Assembly: GCF_002162375.1 (NCBI RefSeq)
Contig: NZ_CP021425.1
Location: forward strand, 6,265,276 to 6,329,275
Reading direction: 5' to 3'
DNA: 64,000 bases
DNA from: Oleiphilus messinensis
GTDB lineage: Bacteria; Pseudomonadota; Gammaproteobacteria; Pseudomonadales; Oleiphilaceae
Below the pieces are notes generated by a model. It was not told where the DNA came from and did no database searches. It saw only the letters and a list, made by a program, of their open reading frames with translations. This document shows positions 28,167-35,459 of the stretch, in pieces (the first letter of the stretch is position 1; every line of letters starts with the position of its first letter). Made by a program: the position numbers and the translations under genes.

Positions 28167-28511
28167 TCAATCCTCCCCAAACAAATAAGAATATCGTTTC
28201 TCGGCAATCTCCAGTTTGATTTCCAGATTGCGAATCTTAACCCCGAGTTCCAGCTCTTTATCCACATAAGCACGGGCATCAAATTCCGATGCCAGCACCA
28301 AACTATTGGCGTCTTCCGGACTCAGGTCCAGCATGTTGTCCTGCTCTCTTCGCAGCCGTTTGATCTGGATTGCGAGATCCTCTACTTCACGTTTAAACAT
28401 CAATTGGGCAATTTCCGCGATTGCCGTCGCCCGGTCTTCACGGATCTGGGTATTGTTACGTTTAAGTGAAGCCAGAAATGCCCCGGGTTGCGTTGATAAT
28501 TCATTTGCCAT
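28167..28511 (-). CDS. Small coiled-coil protein, first gene of PurA-like/vWA operon
   Basis: The 114-residue protein is charged and heptad-rich (residues about 38-60 and 85-108), so two coiled-coil helices are likely. It has no cysteines, membrane span or signal. I recognise no family. GGAG lies just upstream of the ATG at 28511, and the start codon is also overlapped by the end of a short upstream frame built from the 9-bp repeats. It may be an adaptor between the vWA protein and the PurA-like enzyme (inference from gene order). Confidence 0.75.
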   Translation of the reverse strand: MANELSTQPGAFLASLKRNNTQIREDRATAIAEIAQLMFKREVEDLAIQIKRLRREQDNMLDLSPEDANSLVLASEFDARAYVDKELELGVKIRNLEIKLEIAEKRYSYLFGED

Positions 28512-28575
28512 GACTCATCTCCTCATCCATACCATCCATACCATCCATACCATCCATACCATCCATACCATCCAT
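28501..28575 (-). CDS. Possible leader peptide made of Met-Asp-Gly repeats
   Basis: Reading the minus strand from the ATG at 28575, the six 9-bp repeats encode Met-Asp-Gly five times, then MDEEMSHGK and TGA at 28503-28501, 24 residues in all. Its end overlaps the first codons of the coiled-coil gene in another frame. Whether it is translated is unknown; the predicted transcript would start only a few bases upstream and no ribosome-binding site is seen. Confidence 0.3.
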   Translation of the reverse strand: MDGMDGMDGMDGMDGMDEEMSHGK

Positions 28576-28577
28576 AC
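28524..28577. repeat. Six perfect tandem copies of a 9-bp unit
   Basis: The unit catccatac is repeated six times without error at 28524-28577. The array lies in the predicted 5' untranslated region of the minus-strand operon, between its promoter and the ribosome-binding site. Perfect short tandem arrays change copy number by slippage. A multiple of three keeps the Met-Asp-Gly leader frame open whatever the copy number. Confidence 0.95.
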
Positions 28578-28582
28578 CAATT

Positions 28583-28628
28583 AAGTGACATATAGACACT
28601 TAATAACAATAGTGGCAAATAGTCACTA
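28583..28628. promoter_or_regulatory. Twin 19-bp operators over the shared promoter
   Basis: Two related dyads, AAGTGACATATAGACACTT (28583-28601) and TAGTGGCAAATAGTCACTA (28610-28628), share AGTGnCAnATAGnCACT, agree at 14 of 19 positions and have centres 27 bp apart. Both have arms AGTGnC/GnCACT. They lie between the NrtR-like regulator and the coiled-coil/vWA/PurA-like operon, as expected for an autoregulated divergent repressor. Confidence 0.7.
28589..28618 (-). promoter_or_regulatory. Putative promoter of the PurA-like/vWA operon
   Basis: On the minus strand TTGCCA (28618-28613) and TATATG (28594-28589) are 18 nt apart. The -35 box lies inside the distal operator and the -10 box inside the proximal one, so a bound regulator would block RNA polymerase. 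Transcription would begin near 28582, just before the tandem repeats. Confidence 0.5.
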
Positions 28629-28761
28629 ATGCGTCAAGACTTATTTCACAGATCATTGCGACTCGGACTCGAGCACGCTAGTATTTGCGCCAGCAAAAAT
28701 GGACAGGAGAAAACGGAGCACGCCAGGGAGAGGGCACGAATCAACTATCGGTAGCCATGCC

Positions 28762-29475
28762 ATGAATGAAGCGCAGTATCTCGCAAACTATGATCGATCC
28801 CGTTATGACTCACCACTGATTACAGTGGATGCGGCACTGTTCACCTTCCACGAAGGACAGTTGAAAGTGCTGATGGTGGAACGTTCAAATTTCCCGGAGA
28901 AGGGTAAATGGGCTCTGCCCGGCGGTTTTATCGATATGCAGCAGGATCAGTGCCTGGAAGATACGGTCATTCGAAAGCTCAAAGAAAAAACCGGCGTATC
29001 CCCCCCCTATCTTGAGGCTCTGAATACCTTTGGCAATGCACAGCGTGACAAACGCGGCTGGTCCGTTACGGTATGCTATAGCGCGCTTATCGCGCACCAG
29101 AACTGTGAAAGCCATATCAACACCGTGGCCGACGCACAATGGGTGGGTTTTGATCAGTTAACGCGAATGGATCTGGCTTTCGATCATTTGGACATTATCC
29201 ACTGCGCACGGGAAAGGCTGAAGCAAAAAGCTCTGTATTCCATCGTCCCCGCCTATGCATTACCGGAAAAATTTACTCTGCCAGAACTTCAACGCCTGCA
29301 TGAAGTACTGATCGGCAAAGCCATTCAAAAGAAATCCTTCCGGCGTCGTATAGATCAAGCCGGTCTGGTTGAGGATACGGGGGAAAAGCAGGTTGATGCG
29401 GGACGCCCGGCAGCTTTGTACCGGATGAAAGAAAACTCTGGGGAATACACCTTCATCAGAAATCTCGAAAGCTAG
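28762..29475 (+). CDS. nrtR: NrtR-like transcriptional regulator with degenerate Nudix domain
   Basis: From the ATG at 28762 the protein has 237 residues; the frame also allows an ATG at 28699. The N-terminal Nudix domain has LPGGFIDMQQDQCLED and RKLKEKTGV, where catalytic Nudix glutamates are replaced by Lys or Gln. TFGNAQRDKRGWSV follows, as in the NrtR/Nudix-regulator family. The C-terminal part (from about residue 150) fits a winged helix: TLPELQRLHEVLIG, then KKSFRRRIDQAGL. Known NrtR proteins bind ADP-ribose or related NAD products and repress NAD-metabolism genes; here the likely target is the divergent PurA-like operon and itself. The ligand is inference. Confidence 0.85.
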   Translation: MNEAQYLANYDRSRYDSPLITVDAALFTFHEGQLKVLMVERSNFPEKGKWALPGGFIDMQQDQCLEDTVIRKLKEKTGVSPPYLEALNTFGNAQRDKRGWSVTVCYSALIAHQNCESHINTVADAQWVGFDQLTRMDLAFDHLDIIHCARERLKQKALYSIVPAYALPEKFTLPELQRLHEVLIGKAIQKKSFRRRIDQAGLVEDTGEKQVDAGRPAALYRMKENSGEYTFIRNLES

Positions 29476-29544
29476 GAAGTTCGAATCTTAGCGCGGTGAT
29501 CACGGCGGTTTTACAGGTAGCGGAAGGCCCATGCATCAGCGTGC

Positions 29545-30021
29545 TCACACCACCGCAAGCGGTTTGAAAACCATCAATACGAAAATTATCAGGATCGCCA
29601 AAAATGCCGGAATGCCGAGCGCCGTCCACAGTCTCATGGTCTTTTTGAAGCCCTCACTCAAAGCCCCCTCTGCCATCGCCTGATCGGCATAAGCCTTTAA
29701 CCGGTACTGGAGGTAGACAACCGGTAACCAGCACGCGCCGATAAACACGAACAAACTGATCACCGCCAAAAGCCACGGGGCAGTGTACGAATACTGCAAT
29801 ACATTAACCAGCATCATCCCGGTCACAAACTGGACAATGACCGCCGGAAAGGTAAACAACCAATCGGCCAGGACAACATGTTTCGTAGTCACCGCGATGG
29901 CCTGAATGTTGTTCGATTTAGTTGCCATAAACATAAAGAATGCGATACCGGTTCCCGTACCGGCGACAACGACAGCCGCCAGAATGTGGATCATTTTGAT
30001 CGTGAGATAGTATTCCGCCAT
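29545..30021 (-). CDS. DUF2269-type integral membrane protein
   Basis: The 158-residue protein has four hydrophobic segments and matches the DUF2269 pattern: an early MIHILAAVVVAGTGTGIAFF span, then TGMMLVNV, and a C-terminal LWTALGIPAFLAIL span. Function is unknown; a redox or small-molecule role at the inner membrane is often supposed. Its ATG at 30021 shares a base with the stop of the broken saccharopine-dehydrogenase gene (TGATG) and follows GAGG, so the two genes were one operon before the insertion. Confidence 0.8.
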   Translation of the reverse strand: MAEYYLTIKMIHILAAVVVAGTGTGIAFFMFMATKSNNIQAIAVTTKHVVLADWLFTFPAVIVQFVTGMMLVNVLQYSYTAPWLLAVISLFVFIGACWLPVVYLQYRLKAYADQAMAEGALSEGFKKTMRLWTALGIPAFLAILIIFVLMVFKPLAVV

Positions 30022-30227
30022 CAACAACCTCGTTGCTTCGAATAACTGATCGTTTCAGTGGAATAGATTCCCCAAGGCCTGGCAACCTGATCAAATTCAT
30101 CCAGGGTATACATGCCCTGGCAGGCCAGCGCGCCCGTTTGATCCAGGGTGTTAGCCATTAACTTGCGTGCCAGGATAATGGCAGACAGCGTAGGAATATA
30201 AGGCCCCACCGTTTTCATAAACCTGCT
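30021..30227 (-). pseudogene. C-terminal fragment of saccharopine dehydrogenase-like gene
   Basis: The frame is open from the edge of the insertion element (30227) to the stop at 30021. It contains TLSAIILARKLMANTL and GALACQGMYTLDEFDQ, which resemble the end of bacterial saccharopine-dehydrogenase-related proteins. The N-terminal part lies on the other side of the element (32129-32737). Some 100 residues of a normal-length member seem absent between the two pieces, so DNA was lost as well as interrupted. An internal ATG at 30218 exists but a functional 65-residue product is unlikely. Confidence 0.75.
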
Positions 30228-30240
30228 TAAACCTACTCAT
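30228..30240. repeat. Left 13-bp inverted repeat of the TnpB element
   Basis: TAAACCTACTCAT is the exact reverse complement of 32107-32119. With the following bases it also forms an AAACC/GGTTT hairpin (30229-30245) and touches the palindrome GTTTAAAC (30242-30249). This end is downstream of the TnpB gene, where TnpB-type guide RNAs normally end, so the hairpins could be part of such an RNA. Confidence 0.75.
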
Positions 30241-30259
30241 GGTTTAAACGAGCCTATCC

Positions 30260-32014
30260 CTACAGCGCAGGGTGCGCGGAAAGCAGTGGAGTGCTTTCCT
30301 GAATCAAGTCGGGATTCATGCCCGGTCTACCATCAAGGCGAGCCTCGACGGAGTAACTAACCCGATTCACACGACGAAAGTGACGCCAGCCACTCAGAAA
30401 ATCTAATGATTTTTCGAGTGGTTGGTACCAACGCTGGAGTTTGTTGTAATACTGATAATCCCCGAGCGCCATCCTTACAGGCGGATGCTCGGTCTTAACG
30501 GTACCCTTCGCGTTAATACCAATGAGTTGTTTTGGCGGCTTTTCTTTAAAGCCATAATACCGACGACCAATCACTAACGCGGCGGCATGGTGATCTGAAA
30601 AACCGTGTCGATCGCGGTATTTCATCCGCCCCAGTAATGAGGTATAAGCCGGATTGACGTGATAAAGGTGTATGCCGCGTTTAATGCTTTGCGTTTCAAT
30701 CAAGTCCTTGATCTTGCCGTAAGCAAAGGCATTCAACATGCGGGCATACTGAGAATGATCCTGCTTTTGGTATTGCCGTTTCTTCTGCTGAAAATCCAGC
30801 TTTTCGATCACCACCGCTTTACCTTGCTGTGCGGCAAAGTCCATCAGGTCTCGTACGGCATCCCCAATAATGGCTGCCCGTTGAGCATCATTCTTATAGT
30901 GTAACGGTAAGTCAAACGTTCGGTGTTGCAGTGGGTTACCGTTTCGATCCAGCTCGACGACCGCCAAGTGATCCGGGTTGACATCTACACCGATTACACC
31001 TTGGTCATCATCGATCCACTCTGCTTGCTCTGTTGGGCCTGCCACTTCCACGCTAACGAGTAACCGCCAACCTTTTTTGTCTCGCTTAAATCGAAAACTC
31101 AGGGGTTGCCCTTTGATTGATTTATCGTGTTTTTTAACCTGATTCTGCCAAACGGCTTGGGCAATAGCCGCCTTACCATGCTTGAATTGCAGGTGATCAA
31201 TGTGAATGGTCGTGCCAAACGTGGCGCGTAATTGATGGGGCACCAAGAGTTTTAGCTGGTAAGCATCTTCTTGCTCACTGGGCGATAGCTGGGCATTTTG
31301 ACAGCCCCAGGATTCATCATGCGAACCCACTAATAGAAATTCGCGGTGTCGTGCTTCGTGCCAGCGTTGTTTCCAGCCTTCAATGGCCGAACCCGTTTCT
31401 AACGCTTGACGCTCTTTCAGCAGCTTTCGACCACCAAAACAAATCGGTGTTTTGTTTTCCTGTTTTTCGGCCACCAAGGCGGACAGCTTTTGCTGCCAAC
31501 GACGCAGTTTCACTTCCTTCTGTCGTAGTCTGTTGCGAAGTTGTTTCGCCTGTTGCGGGCAGCCTTTCTTTGCAACATGGTCACAGCGCTTCTTTAGCTT
31601 GTTGAGCGTTTTCTCCAGCTGTTTGATTTTAACGTCCAGCGTCACCAATCGGTTGTTTCGATTGGTTTGGTAAGACTGGATTAAGCCTTTAATGCTTTGC
31701 TGGACGCCTTGAAACACCCGATAGCTGAACGGCATCCCCATTTCATGCATAAACTGGGTACGATTCAATTGCTGGGCTTTAGGCTTTTGTAAGTTAGCAA
31801 ACCAACGAAACTTCACTTGATTCCACAGCTCGGCATATTGACACAATGCCGCATCCTGCTCATGAATCAAATCAAGCCGGGTTTCAAAGGTGAGTGTTTT
31901 CGTTGGCGTATCCACTAGGCGATGGCGCTTAACGACGATGGCCACCAGGCGGACGGAAATCTGAGAAAAATCGCGATTCTTTTTCCCAGCGACGAAGGGT
32001 GGAAACGGCCACAC
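30260..32014 (-). CDS. tnpB: TnpB-like RuvC nuclease without zinc finger
   Basis: The frame allows up to 584 residues. RuvC motifs are intact: GVDVNPD (Asp344), VIEKLDF (Glu404) and FSDHHAAALVIG (Asp474). Between motifs II and III the usual NPAYTSQxCxxCG...CxxCG zinc ribbon is reduced to NPAYTSLLGRMKYRDRHG with no cysteine. A basic coiled-coil region (about 120-180) and a 100-residue C-terminal tail are extra compared with about 400-residue TnpB. The frame opens at GTG 32014, inside the HTH gene; GTGs at 31945 and 31915 better fit the usual N-terminus (VKRHRLVDTPTKTL). TnpB proteins are RNA-guided DNA nucleases; activity of this branch is not known to me. Confidence 0.8.
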   Translation of the reverse strand: MWPFPPFVAGKKNRDFSQISVRLVAIVVKRHRLVDTPTKTLTFETRLDLIHEQDAALCQYAELWNQVKFRWFANLQKPKAQQLNRTQFMHEMGMPFSYRVFQGVQQSIKGLIQSYQTNRNNRLVTLDVKIKQLEKTLNKLKKRCDHVAKKGCPQQAKQLRNRLRQKEVKLRRWQQKLSALVAEKQENKTPICFGGRKLLKERQALETGSAIEGWKQRWHEARHREFLLVGSHDESWGCQNAQLSPSEQEDAYQLKLLVPHQLRATFGTTIHIDHLQFKHGKAAIAQAVWQNQVKKHDKSIKGQPLSFRFKRDKKGWRLLVSVEVAGPTEQAEWIDDDQGVIGVDVNPDHLAVVELDRNGNPLQHRTFDLPLHYKNDAQRAAIIGDAVRDLMDFAAQQGKAVVIEKLDFQQKKRQYQKQDHSQYARMLNAFAYGKIKDLIETQSIKRGIHLYHVNPAYTSLLGRMKYRDRHGFSDHHAAALVIGRRYYGFKEKPPKQLIGINAKGTVKTEHPPVRMALGDYQYYNKLQRWYQPLEKSLDFLSGWRHFRRVNRVSYSVEARLDGRPGMNPDLIQESTPLLSAHPAL

Positions 32015-32057
32015 CCAGCAGAAAAGCGGCAGCGCCTATCGATAGAAATTCAGCCAT
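31929..32057 (-). CDS. Truncated IS607-type recombinase: MerR-like HTH only
   Basis: The ATG at 32057 has GGAGGTG at 7-nt spacing. The 42 residues (MAEFLSIGAAAFLLGVAVS, then TLRRWEKE and FRPPGGHRR) match the N-terminal helix-turn-helix of IS607 TnpA, whose LSIGEAA, STLRRW and TPGGHRRY landmarks are all recognisable. It stops directly after GGHRR, where the serine-recombinase domain would begin. The downstream TnpB frame overlaps its 3' end. The clean HTH could still bind the element ends or regulate tnpB. Confidence 0.7.
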   Translation of the reverse strand: MAEFLSIGAAAFLLGVAVSTLRRWEKESRFFSDFRPPGGHRR

Positions 32058-32106
32058 AATCATCACCTCCATCCATGAGAAAACAATACTGTACAAGCTA
32101 CTGTAT

Positions 32107-32119
32107 ATGAGTAGGTTTA
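32107..32119. repeat. Right 13-bp inverted repeat of the TnpB element
   Basis: ATGAGTAGGTTTA mirrors 30228-30240 exactly. Just inside it lies the direct pair TACTGTA-n5-TACTGTA, ahead of the HTH gene, a possible binding site for that HTH. Confidence 0.75.
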
Positions 32120-32128
32120 GTCAAGTAT

Positions 32129-32737
32129 TTAGTTAACTGTTAAAGCCCATGAGTTGGATCGGAACACCTGAAAAGGATGCCCAGTATAAGACAGAATGGC
32201 TCGCACAGTGGCTTCACCACGTTCCGCTTTATTGCCCGGTGCGATGGCATAGTCGATTGTTTCAAGAGTCTGGAACTTTGAAACGTAGTGATCGACAACG
32301 GTTGCAGACAGGCCCGGCACGAAACTGGCTCCGGTTACCACCAATACACCTTTTTCCTTTGCTGCAGTGTTCAGCCGCCCGATATCACAAACAAATCGCC
32401 GATCATCTGCCAGATCGATATAATGGCAACCAATATTGATGCAAGCCTGCGGCACCCGGTAATCCTGCCCCTGAAACGGCCCACCTGTATGGATAATGAG
32501 AAAAGGATTGAGTTTACGCAATTGCTCTTCAAAGAGAACATCATTGATATCCAGCACGGCGGGTTCAAGTAATGCCGCTGGATCCTGACGCGCGCACACT
32601 CGACACAAGTTTGATGCTTTCTCCAGACTGCGCCCTGCAATAATCAATTTAACAGCAGTGAAATCCAGAAGACTCTCTACAATGCGCTTGCCAAAGTTGC
32701 CATATCCCCCCAGGATCAGAATATTCCTGCTATCCAT
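32129..32737 (-). pseudogene. N-terminal fragment of saccharopine dehydrogenase-like gene
   Basis: The fragment encodes 202 residues with a Rossmann start (NILILGGYGNFGKRI), KLIIAGRSLEKA, FLIIHTGGPFQGQDY and CHYIDLADDRRFV, all hallmarks of saccharopine-dehydrogenase-related oxidoreductases. It stops 10 bp from the right end of the TnpB element; the catalytic and C-terminal parts are missing or lie at 30021-30227. The family usually has about 370 residues. The ATG at 32737 is the natural start. A stable shortened product cannot be excluded but is unlikely to be active. Confidence 0.8.
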
Positions 32738-32889
32738 ATCTTACTCCGTTATCGAGTTCGCAAATCACATCGTCTCAGTCGTGGGCATTGCTGTGGCCTT
32801 CCACTGTAACACACCTTTGCTTTTGACCGAGCGCTCCTGTAGGGTCGCGATTAAATGGTTCCATCATCCGATGCTGCGAGGACGATATC

Positions 32890-33501
32890 ATGCTGGTTGC
32901 ACGCTGGAAAAAGCTTATGGCCAATATGGGCATGAAAGAGAATAAAGCCACTTGTGATGCACTTGTCCAGGCCTATTCCGAAGCCCATAGACAATACCAC
33001 ACACTGGTACACCTTGAATCAGTATTGAGCCTGTTGGATCAATACCAACACCTTGCTCAGCACACACACGAAATAGAACTGGCGCTGTGGTTTCATGATG
33101 CGATCTATCAACCCAAATCCACATCAAATGAACTCGAAAGCGCACAGTGGGCCCGAACCTTCCTCAACCAAAACCAGATCAACTCACAAAGTACCGCACG
33201 AATTGAACAACTAATCGACGCCACATCCCACACCGGCGCATCAGGAACCGTTGATGAAAAACTCATTTCAGACATCGACCTCGCCATACTGGGTCGACCT
33301 AAAACCGACTACGAAATCTATACTCATGGCGTAAGATTCGAATACCAACTCGTGCCAATTTCACTCTACCGCGAAAAACGCAAAGCCGTGCTTCAGGGAT
33401 TTTTGAACCGACCGAAAATCTACCTGACAGAACCTTTGCATGAACGGTTTGAAGAGCAGGCTAGACGGAATATTTTTGATGAGATTAGGGGATTAGAATG
33501 A
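32890..33501 (+). CDS. HD-domain metal-dependent phosphohydrolase-like protein
   Basis: The 203-residue protein has YHTLVHLESVL, LALWFHDAIY and SDIDLAILG, which give the H...HD...D metal-binding pattern of HD-domain phosphohydrolases. This short form is widespread in bacteria and of unknown substrate; nucleotides are typical targets for the superfamily. GAGGA is 7 nt before the ATG. It stands as a single gene, divergent from the broken dehydrogenase gene. Confidence 0.85.
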   Translation: MLVARWKKLMANMGMKENKATCDALVQAYSEAHRQYHTLVHLESVLSLLDQYQHLAQHTHEIELALWFHDAIYQPKSTSNELESAQWARTFLNQNQINSQSTARIEQLIDATSHTGASGTVDEKLISDIDLAILGRPKTDYEIYTHGVRFEYQLVPISLYREKRKAVLQGFLNRPKIYLTEPLHERFEEQARRNIFDEIRGLE

Positions 33502-33931
33502 AAGAAAACCTTACGAGCTGGGAGCTTTAAAGGGACCTAGTCGGGGTTGAGATTTTAATGTTGAGATTGGACTTGTACATACTCGTCGAAATTCACCACC
33601 TCTTACTTTCAACTAAATTCCTTGTTCAGATTAAGTTCACCATTGGTATTTTTAGTTCAATCGCGAATATTGCCGGTTTTGCAGCATAGAAACCTTCGCC
33701 CAGCGTCTCAATGAATTCTGAACTGGAACAGGATTTGCTCCAAGTATAAATTAATAAGCCAAGCACTGAAACTACTCAAAATAGTGCTCACATACAGGGA
33801 GGATATTGAAGTAATAAAGTAATTTTAAAGCGATATTCTGTACATTTACTCGGACTATACTTATAAGGGTAGACCGCAGTTAACATATGCACCTCCTGAA
33901 TGGAGTTATTGCAATAACAAGAGGATTAAGG
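33502..33931. other. 430-bp gene-free gap
   Basis: I see no supportable gene, RNA or repeat in this AT-rich stretch. It ends with the ribosome-binding site (GAGGA, 33921-33925) of the next gene, and TATACTTATAAG near 33855-33870 could hold a -10 box. It may include remains of a decayed gene, but no coherent frame is left. Confidence 0.45.
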
Positions 33932-34408
33932 ATGTCATACATAAGAGGTCTGTTTAGGTCTGAACCCATCGTAGCAGGCGTTATCGTCGGTGTATTGATG
34001 CTATCTGCGGAACAATTGCTTGATTACGTCAAAAATTCCTTGCCTGAACCGGTTATAGGTTCGGTCAGCATAAAACAGGGTCAAATTGTTGGAGATCCAA
34101 CACTATTTACACAACATGGAGTTCAATTAACCGGGACTTTATCTCGAAGGAATAATGGCGCCTGCAACAGAATTGAAACATATATCGACTACCACGGTAC
34201 AAATGTTGATGGGAAATTTTACACCGATCCGGAGAAGAAAAAGAAAACGCTTGGACGATTAAGATCAGGTCAAGGGGTAGTACTGCAGAGTCTCTTGGAT
34301 GGAAAGTTTTATACGGTTTTCGCTCGCGAAGTGCTACAGGAAACTGCTCAGATTGAATTGTGGGAAGGTATCCACTATTGGACAAACTGTTCACAAAAGA
34401 GAATTTGA
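33932..34408 (+). CDS. Small membrane-anchored protein of unknown function
   Basis: From the ATG at 33932, 6 nt after GAGGA, the protein has 158 residues. One hydrophobic span near residues 10-27 (EPIVAGVIVGVLMLSA) anchors a mostly polar domain with a run of lysines (DPEKKKKT) and two cysteines. I recognise no family. The frame extends to 33887, but that start has no ribosome-binding site. It stands alone between the HD-domain gene and the ligase. Confidence 0.55.
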   Translation: MSYIRGLFRSEPIVAGVIVGVLMLSAEQLLDYVKNSLPEPVIGSVSIKQGQIVGDPTLFTQHGVQLTGTLSRRNNGACNRIETYIDYHGTNVDGKFYTDPEKKKKTLGRLRSGQGVVLQSLLDGKFYTVFAREVLQETAQIELWEGIHYWTNCSQKRI

Positions 34409-34601
34409 CCTCAGCTAAACAATAGAATCAATTAAGTTGTTAACTCGATTTGAAAAAGGTGGGCGTATTTTCGTCAAGTCAGTGAACACCGTTTTGAAAA
34501 TATCCCATCAAATCGATAAACTAGCCTTCGAGCTTGGAAGCTCAAGATACGCTCAATCGCTGTATTGAGGTGCTAGAAAACGACTCAAAGGAATGATCGC
34601 T

Positions 34602-35459
34602 ATGTTTCCCTTTCTTATTGTATTAACGCTGTTTATCAGCTTGATTTACTCGACGCTGGCGGTTTCTGCGCCGGATACGCCTCGGTTGATGTTATCGCGA
34701 CTGTATCAGGTCGACCAGCATTCACATTTTCAGGTTCAACGCTATTGGGTGAGTGAGAAGCTCGACGGGGTTCGAGCGTATTGGAATGGTCGGGCGTTAG
34801 TTACCCGTGCTGGTAATGTCATTCACGCCCCGGTCTGGTTTACCGCGCCCTTTCCTGCTCAGGCATTGGATGGGGAACTCTGGATTCAACGGGGTGCCTT
34901 TGCCAGGGTGTCCGGGATTGTCCGGAAACATCAACCTGATGACCGGGAATGGCAACAGGTTAAATATATGATTTTCGATCTTCCTGATGAGGTTACGCCC
35001 TTTACCCAACGATTGGCAGCACTGACAAACCTGATCGATTCTGTTCCGGCCCCTTGGCTAAAGGTCATCCCACAAACACAGTTTGAATCCCGGGATGAAC
35101 TGGATCTACATTTGCAACAGACAGTCGCGACAGGAGGTGAAGGCTTGATGTTGCATCATGAAAATGCCCTGTACCAACCCGGCAGGACTGATTCACTGTT
35201 GAAATTGAAAATAAATCAGGACGCAGAAGCCCGGGTAATTGGCTATGTTCCCGGAAAGGGTAAGTTTGAAAATCAGCTCGGTGCTTTAATTGTCCAAACA
35301 CAAGATGGTAAAACCTTCAAAATTGGTACCGGTTTCAGTCATGATGAGCGAAAGAATCCACCGGCAAAAGGAACCTGGGTAACCTATCAGTACAATGGCT
35401 ACACCAAAAATGGTTTACCCCGATTCGCACGGTTTATCAGAGAGAGGGATGACTATTAA
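34602..35459 (+). CDS. Periplasmic ATP-dependent DNA ligase (LigE-like)
   Basis: From the ATG at 34602 (AAAGGA 9 nt upstream) the protein has 285 residues. A signal peptide ends near VSA. The nucleotidyltransferase domain shows motif I SEKLDGVRAYW with the lysine nucleophile, LDGELW (motif III), GGEGLMLHH (motif IV) and LLKLKI (motif V). A small OB-fold follows with GKGKFENQLGALIV. This is the minimal Lig E type with no extra domains, thought to act outside the cytoplasm on nicked DNA, perhaps in DNA uptake or biofilm. The leader holds two small hairpins (34530-34543 and 34552-34569). Confidence 0.87.
   Translation: MFPFLIVLTLFISLIYSTLAVSAPDTPRLMLSRLYQVDQHSHFQVQRYWVSEKLDGVRAYWNGRALVTRAGNVIHAPVWFTAPFPAQALDGELWIQRGAFARVSGIVRKHQPDDREWQQVKYMIFDLPDEVTPFTQRLAALTNLIDSVPAPWLKVIPQTQFESRDELDLHLQQTVATGGEGLMLHHENALYQPGRTDSLLKLKINQDAEARVIGYVPGKGKFENQLGALIVQTQDGKTFKIGTGFSHDERKNPPAKGTWVTYQYNGYTKNGLPRFARFIRERDDY

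Larger units (their letters stand above)
30228..32119. mobile_element. IS607-like TnpB element with HTH-only recombinase remnant
   Basis: The 1892-bp element is bounded by perfect 13-bp inverted repeats TAAACCTACTCAT (30228-30240) and ATGAGTAGGTTTA (32107-32119). It carries, on the minus strand, a 42-codon MerR-type HTH gene and a TnpB-like gene. It splits a saccharopine-dehydrogenase-like gene. No target-site duplication is evident. The recombinase catalytic domain is missing, so it cannot move itself unless helped in trans. Inverted repeats are not typical of IS200/IS605 or IS607 elements, so the true ends may be different by some bases. Confidence 0.75.

Noticed and set aside
28524-28577. 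CRISPR-like repeats
   Set aside because: The 9-bp units abut with no spacers; this is a simple tandem repeat.
28306-28584. Plus-strand frame with His-Thr-Ile repeats at its end
   Set aside because: It is the opposite-strand shadow of the coiled-coil gene and the 9-bp repeat array; it has no ribosome-binding site and no family features.
30260-32014. Reading the TnpB-like gene as a Cas12 effector
   Set aside because: No repeat-spacer array or cas1/cas2 gene is present, and the gene lies inside an IS607-like element with inverted repeats.
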